DNA of 5,022 bases from Actinomycetota bacterium. Its GTDB lineage: Bacteria; Cyanobacteriota; Vampirovibrionia; Obscuribacterales; Obscuribacteraceae. Both the position numbers and the translations under genes were made by a program. The first letter of the stretch is position 1. Every line of letters starts with the position of its first letter. Location: positions 1 through 5,022 of the forward strand of contig CAJCIF010000397.1 of assembly GCA_903970355.1 (NCBI GenBank), in the 5' to 3' direction. Under the pieces are notes generated by a model. The model saw nothing but the letters and a program-made list of their open reading frames with translations, was not told the DNA's origin and ran no database searches. Shown in pieces: positions 1-4,708 of the stretch.

Positions 1-644
1 CCGAAATGGAATCTTTCTTTGGAGTCTTGTATTGAGCACATATGCTGTAGCCGGGAAATCAGCGGGGCATCTAATTAGAAATGTGCTAAGGCCTCTCTGT
101 TCTATGCGCAGCGCGTGTCGCGGGGTATTCGAAAAGTGTCAAAGCGCGGCAGATCTCAATATGCTGCCCAATTTCCGCTCTGCAATCGGAGTACTCGCTC
201 TGGGAACGTGGCCTCGAGGAGAAAATTCTCCCGACCCTGCGCGAACTACAAATTGGCCTTGTGCCCTTTTGTCCGATTGGACGTGGCTTTTTGACAGGCG
301 AGATCAAAACTATTGAAGATTTTCCGGAGAACGACTATCGCCGTCGTGATCCACGATATCAGGGAGAAAACTTCAAAAAGAATCTCGAACTGGTTGAGAA
401 AGTAAAATCAATTGGCAAAGCGCATGAAGCAACACCAGCGCAAGTTGCGATCGCCTGGCTCCTGTCGCAAGGCGAAGACATTGCTCCCATTCCAGGCACC
501 AAGCGGATTTCGTATCTCGAAGAGAACGTCGGTGCTGCTAAGGTCAAGTTGAGCCCGAACGATATAAACGAACTGAATGAACTCTATGCACGAGTATCCG
601 GTCCACGGTACGAAGAGAAAATGATGTCTATGGTAGAGCGTTAG
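1..644 (+). pseudogene. Aldo/keto reductase, 5'-incomplete and frameshifted; C-terminal half intact
   Basis: The frame ending at the TAG at 642-644 encodes the C-terminal half of an NADPH-dependent aldo/keto reductase, an (alpha/beta)8-barrel oxidoreductase. Visible family marks are ISALQSEYSLWER (from about 171), a VPFCPIGRGFLTG segment (from 261; usually PYSPLGRGFLTG in the family), AQVAIAWLLSQG, and the cofactor-binding IPGTKRISYLEENV near the end. Upstream the frame has stops at 33, 48, 72 and 87, and the text between 90 and 170 does not match the family. Weak family-like pieces appear in other frames: LSLESCIEH in frame 1 (about 13-39), and AVAGKSAGHL (44-73) and VFEKCQSA (124-147) in frame 2. 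Several indels are therefore likely. The barrel half with the catalytic Asp-Tyr-Lys-His is absent or unreadable here. Decay is the simplest reading; assembly or sequencing error is the alternative. The family call for the C-terminal half is secure, the pseudogene call less so. Confidence 0.68.
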
Positions 645-1278
645 AAACTTTCAGTTGCGGCTCTTTGAAAACTTCGTCATCGAACTGAATCGATTCTTCA
701 ATCTGGCGCAAAATCTTCCGCGTCTGCGTGAGGGGATGGTACGGAAACAGCTCATCATATTTTTCTGCTTCAGCCATGTTGAGCAAAGACGGACCCTTGT
801 ATTGAGCATCATAAGGATCTTGCACCCAACCAGGTGCAACCATGTCTTCCGTAAGCGCTATAACGCCTTCATTCAAGAGCTTTTCGAAAATAGTGAGATC
901 GCGCGTACTCGTTAATTCCGAATCTTCGCACTGCACTTTGATCACAAAACTGTGAGCAACGAAGGGAAAAGTAAGTCCGCCGATATAGTGAATGCCACCA
1001 CCTTCATTCAGTACTTTGAATATGGTTTTGATACAAGGCAGTCCTTTCACCTTGTCTACATCAACAAGTACAAGTCCGCCGCCTACGGCGGCAATCCCGT
1101 TTCTATAAAAAGCCCTCAACCCTTGCAAATCATCGAGTGAGCACGGGATATTAGGTGCCATAGGAAACGACTGCACAACGAGAAGTTTTTGTTCGTGTGA
1201 CCACTTAATTACGTGCTCAGACTGTTCAATCTGAGACCAATCGTTTGTATCGAAGTGGAGAGATTTTGCAGACAGCAT
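628..1278 (-). CDS. Conserved protein of unknown function, 216 aa
   Basis: This is a soluble-looking 216-residue protein with no signal peptide or membrane segment. It begins with ATG at 1278-1276. I do not recognise a named family. The segments most likely to be conserved are an alternating hydrophobic core (GGGLVLVDVDKVKGLPCIKTIFKV, residues 67-89, given here only as a region landmark of glycine-rich then beta-strand character), a second strand-rich stretch near 95-116 ending in FVIKVQC, and a C-terminal WVQDPYDAQY (151-160) followed by YDELFPYHPL (174-183) and a helix. From memory, similar strand-rich proteins ending in a DPYD and FPxHPL pattern occur in other bacteria without a known role; this was not searched. 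The gene lies 18 nt after the membrane/zinc-ribbon gene on the same strand, so the two are probably one transcript. No clear Shine-Dalgarno precedes the start (TAGTAGAAAA), which fits translational coupling. Its end overlaps the convergent reductase gene by 17 bp. Confidence 0.82.
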   Translation of the reverse strand: MLSAKSLHFDTNDWSQIEQSEHVIKWSHEQKLLVVQSFPMAPNIPCSLDDLQGLRAFYRNGIAAVGGGLVLVDVDKVKGLPCIKTIFKVLNEGGGIHYIGGLTFPFVAHSFVIKVQCEDSELTSTRDLTIFEKLLNEGVIALTEDMVAPGWVQDPYDAQYKGPSLLNMAEAEKYDELFPYHPLTQTRKILRQIEESIQFDDEVFKEPQLKVSNALP

Positions 1279-1296
1279 TTTTCTACTAAGAAAAGG

Positions 1297-2475
1297 CTAG
1301 GAAAAGTTTTCCCATTTATACGGGGAATGTTCGTCAAATACAAGGTGGTCGCCCTGAACCGCGTCGCATTTTTGGCAAACATTTGCCCAAAATTTAGCAC
1401 CAATCGTTTGATAGAAGCGAAACTGAACGGATTCCGGTTTTGGTTGAGGTGGGCTATCGGTGCTCCACATATGGTGACCGGGCCAAGAATAAACATACAT
1501 GAGGTCTTTGCATTTCCAGCAAGAGTGGGAACGCCGCATGAAAGGATTTGAGGATGTAGTTTGCGTTGGCGGCACTGTCATTACTTGATCTGGCGGAATC
1601 GACATTTGCGGTACGGCAGCAAAATTTGCTTGGGAGGAGGCGACCGTATGTGCCGGAGTGAAGCCAACTACATGAGGCGGAAGCGTTCCTGGCATGCCTG
1701 GTTGAACGCTGCTGGTAATTACGGGAACTGAAGGTGCTGCTGCACCAGGATAGGCGGCAGGAACTGAAGGTGCTTCACCGGAAGGAACCGTAGGGAATGC
1801 AGGAACTGTCCCGGAAGGAACTACACCAGGATGCGCGGGGAATGCCGGCGTCACACCAGGATGTGTGGGGAATCCCGGTGCCATACCACCAGGAATTGTA
1901 GGAAATGCTTGCGAGGGAGTGCTTTCTGTCGGCATGGTCTGAGCCGGTAACGGTGCTCCAGTTTGCGCTCCATGAGCCGTCCCAAACCCAGCAACCATTC
2001 CTTGAACAGCACTGACAATTGCGCCTGCATCTAGTTTTGCTAAGGCTTTGGCATTGAATTCCGCATGGTTAGGGCGTGGAAAGGGAGAGAAGTCGTGTGT
2101 ATTGCTGGTAGATCTGGCAAACTCCGGGACCATAGATCCATCCCCCTGGGCCATGGCTTCAGGGTTCGACCCTGGCATCGCATTGGGCGGACCCTGCCCG
2201 ATCAAAGGTTGACCCGGCTGAAAACTCATTGACTCGCGTTCGTTTTTAATAGAAAGGTAGCTGTAGGCCAGAACCCCAACGACAATGGCAAACCCGATTG
2301 CCTGTAAGACGTTAAAGAAAAGGATTGTGGCTAGGCCCCCAATGCCAAATATCATGCCCACAAGCGCCAATTGATGCGGTTTCAGACTTGCGCCGCTGGG
2401 TGTTGGTATGAATGATCGATTTTCAGGCGGTTGCGCTGCTTGTTCCGTCACACGATCGATTCCAAGAGATGACAA
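1297..2475 (-). CDS. Membrane-anchored proline-rich protein with C-terminal zinc-ribbon-like domain
   Basis: This 392-residue protein has three parts. Residues 1-34 are polar. Two hydrophobic helices follow (about 35-56 and 58-78), separated by only a residue or two, so they should form a hairpin with both ends on the same side, probably the cytoplasm. Residues 80-315 are low-complexity and rich in Pro, Gly, Ala and Ser, with a degenerate FPTxPG repeat at about 190-270. The C-terminal domain (about 316-392) has CWKC (Cys319, Cys322) and CQKC (Cys367, Cys370), a likely four-Cys zinc site, with an aromatic FWANVC segment and QGDHLVF between and after. No catalytic motif is visible; a scaffold or binding role is inference. 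The start is TTG at 2475-2473 without a good Shine-Dalgarno. A GTG at codon 9, with GGA about 10 nt ahead of it, is an alternative. The ArsC-like gene ends 72 nt upstream and the 216-aa gene follows by 18 nt. Confidence 0.82.
   Translation of the reverse strand: MSSLGIDRVTEQAAQPPENRSFIPTPSGASLKPHQLALVGMIFGIGGLATILFFNVLQAIGFAIVVGVLAYSYLSIKNERESMSFQPGQPLIGQGPPNAMPGSNPEAMAQGDGSMVPEFARSTSNTHDFSPFPRPNHAEFNAKALAKLDAGAIVSAVQGMVAGFGTAHGAQTGAPLPAQTMPTESTPSQAFPTIPGGMAPGFPTHPGVTPAFPAHPGVVPSGTVPAFPTVPSGEAPSVPAAYPGAAAPSVPVITSSVQPGMPGTLPPHVVGFTPAHTVASSQANFAAVPQMSIPPDQVMTVPPTQTTSSNPFMRRSHSCWKCKDLMYVYSWPGHHMWSTDSPPQPKPESVQFRFYQTIGAKFWANVCQKCDAVQGDHLVFDEHSPYKWENFS
1672..1908 (-). repeat. Degenerate proline-rich coding repeat (FPTxPG units)
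   Basis: Within the membrane/zinc-ribbon gene, residues about 190-268 repeat a unit of roughly ten residues of the form (A/G)FP(T/A)xPG followed by a short spacer: AFPTIPG, GFPTHPG, AFPAHPG, AFPTVPSG and AYPG. At DNA level, two neighbouring copies beginning ACACCAGGATG at about 1823 and 1853 are spaced 30 nt apart. This fits expansion by slippage or unequal recombination. The segment is probably an extended, unstructured linker. Confidence 0.7.
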
Positions 2476-2482
2476 GAGTGTA

Positions 2483-2494
2483 CCGGATATCCGG
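2483..2494. promoter_or_regulatory. 12-bp perfect palindrome before the membrane-protein start
   Basis: CCGGATATCCGG is self-complementary and lies 7 bp upstream of the TTG start of the membrane/zinc-ribbon gene, in the 72-nt gap after the ArsC-like gene. It could be an operator, or a small RNA structure masking the ribosome site. A 12-bp palindrome may also occur by chance. Confidence 0.25.
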
Positions 2495-2547
2495 CCAATT
2501 TAGCCGTTGGTTAGCAAATAAATATCCAAAAGTTGTTTACTCGAAAT

Positions 2548-2898
2548 CTACCGTAAGACTTTGCTATAGGTTTCCTCGTCGAAGCCGACAAGAAGTGTTT
2601 TGCCGACTTTGAAAGTAGGTGCCCGCAGGTTTCCAGTCGGACCAATAAGAAGAGCAATCAGTTCGTCTTTGCTGGGTTTTTCCTTTTTTAAATCGATGTG
2701 AACAACTCGAGTGCCTTTCGTAGCATAGATTTCATGGACTTCCGCTGCTAATTTCAGGGCATCGCTTTCGCCCATTTTCGATTTCCTGGCATCGATTACG
2801 GTGGCAGCCGGTTTTACCTTATGTTTACCGATGAATTCTTGGGCGCGTGCGCAGGTTTTGCACCCATTGCGGTGGTACGACCATTCAGGAGAGGGCAT
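2548..2898 (-). CDS. Thioredoxin-fold ArsC/Spx-like protein with CxxC motif
   Basis: This 116-residue protein has the layout of the ArsC/Spx branch of the thioredoxin fold. A short N-terminal strand leads into NGCKTCARAQEF, with Cys13 and Cys16 at the start of the first helix. A middle part includes TVIDARK and VHEIYATKG. A C-terminal RAPTFKVG carries the cis-proline candidate (Pro94), followed by KTLLVGFDEETY. It is probably a cytosolic thiol-disulfide reductase. I recall related ArsC-like proteins in which one active-site Cys is selenocysteine; here both codons encode Cys. True arsenate reductase activity is not implied: the classical ArsC arginine triad is not evident to me and no other ars gene is nearby. 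The ATG at 2898-2896 is well supported by GGAGG (plus-strand 2906-2910), 7 nt upstream. It is the first gene of the minus-strand cluster. Confidence 0.84.
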   Translation of the reverse strand: MPSPEWSYHRNGCKTCARAQEFIGKHKVKPAATVIDARKSKMGESDALKLAAEVHEIYATKGTRVVHIDLKKEKPSKDELIALLIGPTGNLRAPTFKVGKTLLVGFDEETYSKVLR

Positions 2899-2952
2899 GC
2901 AATTTCCTCCGAGTTGTTTTCAAATGAGGGAAGAAGTCTACCGCAACTTAGT

Positions 2953-3000
2953 GCTCTCCAGAATGTGGGGGTAAGCTTGCGCGCCCACATTCTGGAGAGC
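2953..3000. repeat. Perfect 17-bp inverted repeat with 14-nt loop
   Basis: The arm GCTCTCCAGAATGTGGG (2953-2969) is matched exactly by its reverse complement at 2984-3000, leaving a 14-nt loop that contains AAGCTT. There is no T-tract on either side, so it is not a standard intrinsic terminator. It lies 54 nt upstream of the ArsC-like start codon and would fall in that gene's 5' untranslated region if transcription begins to its right. It could be a small mobile or dispersed palindromic element, an RNA stability or processing hairpin, or a protein site. The structure is plain; its role is unknown. Confidence 0.75.
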
Positions 3001-3038
3001 CAAATGCTTCCTGTGGAAATATATTGTTTTACAAACCC

Positions 3039-3067
3039 TTGACGCTTCGGAGTTTTTTACGGACGAT
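3039..3067 (+). promoter_or_regulatory. Candidate serS promoter
   Basis: TTGACG (3039-3044) is a good -35 match. With a 17-nt spacer, the -10 position falls on GACGAT (3062-3067), a weak match that keeps the second A and the final AT. Transcription would then begin near 3074, at or next to the leader-peptide ATG. The position is sensible because the leader must be transcribed before the terminator at 3168-3208. The weak -10 keeps confidence low. Confidence 0.35.
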
Positions 3068-3073
3068 GCCAGT

Positions 3074-3142
3074 ATGTTTTTGAAGCAAGAGCAATTTAAC
3101 TCGTCGTCCTCGCCTTTTAAAGGGGCGGGGTTGCTGCTTTAG
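3074..3142 (+). CDS. serS leader peptide with four consecutive Ser codons
   Basis: This 22-codon ORF runs from ATG at 3074 to TAG at 3140-3142. It begins MFLKQEQFN; residues 10-13 are Ser-Ser-Ser-Ser, encoded TCG TCG TCC TCG (3101-3112); it ends with three Leu. It is proposed to act in cis as the sensor of a transcription attenuator: a ribosome short of seryl-tRNA would stall on the run and change the folding of the RNA ahead of serS. Support comes from its place just upstream of the gene that charges tRNA-Ser, the overlap of the Ser run with the first hairpin, and its stop lying between the second and third pairing segments. Three of the four Ser codons are TCG, a codon used at none of the 27 Ser positions I counted in serS. 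There is no strong Shine-Dalgarno (only GGA at 3061-3063), so translation may be weak or start near the 5' end of the mRNA. Confidence 0.72.
   Translation: MFLKQEQFNSSSSPFKGAGLLL
3108..3130 (+). promoter_or_regulatory. serS attenuator, segment 1:2 (pause/anti-antiterminator) hairpin
   Basis: CCTCGCCTT (3108-3116) can pair with GGGGCGGGG (3122-3130), giving 9 bp including three G-U pairs around a 5-nt loop. The left arm overlaps the last Ser codons of the leader ORF, so a ribosome stalled there would open it. In trp-type attenuators this hairpin pauses polymerase and, when left intact, sequesters the segment needed for antitermination. Pairing was worked out by eye; no energy was computed. 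Confidence 0.55.
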
Positions 3143-3185
3143 CTTTGTAGTTCTGATTCAAAGTTTCAAGTGACAAGCAAACCCG
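3126..3185 (+). promoter_or_regulatory. serS attenuator, segment 2:3 antiterminator pairing
   Basis: CGGGGTTGCT (3126-3135) can pair with AGCAAACCCG (3176-3185), 9 of 10 positions with one G-A mismatch. A nested 7-bp stem, 3141-3147 with 3159-3165, lies inside the loop and includes one G-U pair. This fold uses part of the right arm of the first hairpin and part of the left arm of the terminator hairpin, so it excludes both. It would allow readthrough into serS when a ribosome stalls on the Ser codons. The three-way exclusivity is strong structural evidence, though not proof. Confidence 0.55.
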
Positions 3186-3208
3186 TGGTTCGCTTGTCAC
3201 TTTTGTTT
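3168..3208 (+). terminator. Intrinsic terminator in the serS leader (attenuator 3:4)
   Basis: AAGTGACAAGC (3168-3178) is the perfect complement of GCTTGTCACTT (3192-3202). After one A-C mismatch the stem continues with AACC (3180-3183) and GGTT (3187-3190), closed by a 3-nt CGT loop. The 3' side runs into TTTTGTTT (3201-3208). No + strand gene lies upstream within the window to be terminated except the leader ORF, whose stop is 25 nt before the stem. It ends 8 nt before the serS Shine-Dalgarno, so it would act to stop transcription before serS. The moderate GC of the stem and the T-tract interrupted by a G leave its strength open. Confidence 0.72.
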
Positions 3209-3232
3209 GCCCTTGTGGGAGGTTCGTTCAAA

Positions 3233-4513
3233 ATGCTCGATATTGCATTTATTAGGAAAAACAAAGACGAAGTTGCTCGTGCCATCAACAGGAAAAAAAT
3301 CGCCGTTGATTTGGAAGAGTTATTGTCTATCGATGCTCGTAAACGCGTGATCGACAATGATCTCGGCAATTTACGCCATTTGCGTAACCAGCTCTCTTCA
3401 GAGATTGCAATGGCTAAAGATTTGAATGAACGCGAAGCACTCATGACCAAAGCGCAAGCTATAGCCAATGATGTTGGTGCCCTCGAAACAGAATTTAGAG
3501 ATGTAGATCTATCTTTTCGCAGTCTTATGCTCAAAGTGCCGAACGTAATTGCCGATTCTGTTCCAGACGGATTGAGCGATGAAGACAATGTCGAAATTTT
3601 GCGTTGGGGCGAGCCAAGAAAATTTGATTTCGAACCCAAGAATCATATAGACCTTCTTCTTTCCCATGGCCTTATAAACCAAGAAACCCCCAGACGTTAT
3701 GCCGGTTCCCGTGCTTATTCTTTATTTGGAGACGCCGCGTTATTGGAACTAGCCGTCATACGTTACGCACTTGATTTTGTTCTACGAAAAAATTTCATTC
3801 CGTCTCTTGTACCGTTGATGGTGCGCGAGCAAGCCTTATTCGCAACAGGATACTTTCCATTTGGCGAAGAAAATACCTATAGCTTAGAAAAGGATGAGCT
3901 CTATCTTATCGGTACTTCTGAAGTAAGCATCGTCGCCAACTATATTGATGCGCTTCTTGAAGAAGGAAGCTTGCCGATACGCCACGCCGGCATTTCAGCC
4001 TGTTTCCGGCGGGAAGCCGGTGCTGCCGGCCGTGACACCAAAGGCTTATATCGTGTGCATCAATTTCAAAAAGTTGAACAAGTTGTTCTCACCACTGCCG
4101 ATGAATCCCAAAGCGATCAAGAACATCTCAATCTATTAGCTAACTCCGAACAAATAATGCAAGATCTGGAATTGCCTTATCGTGTTGTTGCTGTTTGCAC
4201 TGGCGATCTCGGTTTAGGACAAACAAAAAAGAACGACGTAGAAGCCTGGATGCCTAGCCGTAATGCCTATGGCGAAACTCACTCCTGCTCAAGTTTCCGC
4301 GACTTTCAAGCGCGCCGTGCTAACATTTGCTATCGCGATCAATCTGGCAAAAAGCAGTATGTCTACACACTCAACAACACCGCCATCGCCTCACCAAGAA
4401 TATTGATCCCAATTATCGAAAACAATCAAAACTCCGATGGCACCATCACCATCCCCAAAGCCCTCCGTCCTTACATGAACGGCAAAGTCCGCCTGGAAAA
4501 ATTATCTACATAA
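3233..4513 (+). CDS. serS: Seryl-tRNA synthetase
   Basis: SerRS is a cytosolic class II aminoacyl-tRNA synthetase that charges tRNA-Ser (and tRNA-Sec where present) with serine using ATP. The protein has 426 residues, normal for bacterial SerRS. It starts MLDIAFIRKN, the usual N-terminus, followed by a charged helical region (about 28-95) corresponding to the tRNA-binding coiled-coil arm. Motif 1 lies near 180-205. LIGTSE (about 227-232) contributes to serine recognition. Motif 2 is FRREAGAAGRDTKGLYRVHQ (about 253-272), and motif 3 has NTAIASPR with ENNQ and LRPYM near the C-terminus, keeping the motif 3 arginine. ATG at 3233 is preferred: GGGAGG (3217-3222) lies 10 nt upstream and the product begins as family members do. 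The in-frame GTG at 3170 would add 21 residues encoded by the terminator hairpin, and is rejected. Expression is probably governed by the serine-codon attenuator upstream. Confidence 0.97.
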   Translation: MLDIAFIRKNKDEVARAINRKKIAVDLEELLSIDARKRVIDNDLGNLRHLRNQLSSEIAMAKDLNEREALMTKAQAIANDVGALETEFRDVDLSFRSLMLKVPNVIADSVPDGLSDEDNVEILRWGEPRKFDFEPKNHIDLLLSHGLINQETPRRYAGSRAYSLFGDAALLELAVIRYALDFVLRKNFIPSLVPLMVREQALFATGYFPFGEENTYSLEKDELYLIGTSEVSIVANYIDALLEEGSLPIRHAGISACFRREAGAAGRDTKGLYRVHQFQKVEQVVLTTADESQSDQEHLNLLANSEQIMQDLELPYRVVAVCTGDLGLGQTKKNDVEAWMPSRNAYGETHSCSSFRDFQARRANICYRDQSGKKQYVYTLNNTAIASPRILIPIIENNQNSDGTITIPKALRPYMNGKVRLEKLST

Positions 4514-4530
4514 CCAGCAAAGATAAACCA

Positions 4531-4575
4531 GTCAGAGTTTCAACTCTGCTTTACAGCAACCGTTGAAACTCTGAC
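4531..4575 (+). terminator. 14-bp hairpin after serS, probable 3' end element
   Basis: GTCAGAGTTTCAAC (4531-4544) is perfectly complementary to GTTGAAACTCTGAC (4562-4575). The 17-nt loop can form a small inner TGCT/AGCA stem. It begins 17 nt after the serS stop and is well placed as a terminator or mRNA-stabilising hairpin. However, no T-tract follows (ACTATCAGC), so classical intrinsic termination is uncertain. Confidence 0.5.
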
Positions 4576-4708
4576 ACTATCAGCATTGCAATCAAAAAAA
4601 TTTTCCCACATTAACTCCCCCTATTGAACTTTTTTCGATCTCAACCGTAGTTAGATTTAGGTCCAAAAAAATCTCATGGGTGGAGAGAATCAAAAAAGGA
4701 GAGGCAAC

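Noticed and set aside
32..316. 94-codon plus-strand ORF at the left edge
   Set aside because: It is out of frame with the reductase domain from about 171; beyond short family-like fragments it is a frameshift by-product.
1213..1551. 112-codon plus-strand ORF
   Set aside because: Antisense to the two minus-strand genes, with no ribosome site or family features.
3066..3083. Five-codon ORF starting at ATG 3066 just before the leader peptide
   Set aside because: Too short, in another frame, without serine codons; the ATG at 3074 explains the Ser run and the attenuator layout.
3170..3232. In-frame GTG extension of serS by 21 codons
   Set aside because: It is encoded by the terminator hairpin and T-tract, lacks a ribosome site, and family members begin at the MLDI residues found at 3233, which has a good Shine-Dalgarno.
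3050..3235. T-box riboswitch upstream of serS
   Set aside because: The conserved T-box sequence (AGGGTGGNACCGCG type) and specifier stem are not visible; the Ser-codon leader ORF explains the terminator better.
3166..3639. 157-codon minus-strand ORF opposite the serS 5' region
   Set aside because: Ser/Leu-rich antisense shadow of serS with no recognisable motif; it also crosses the leader terminator.
4624..4657. Promoter for the AbiEi-like gene (TTGAAC then TTAGAT)
   Set aside because: Only a loose -35 match and no acceptable -10 at normal spacing; too weak to report as a feature.
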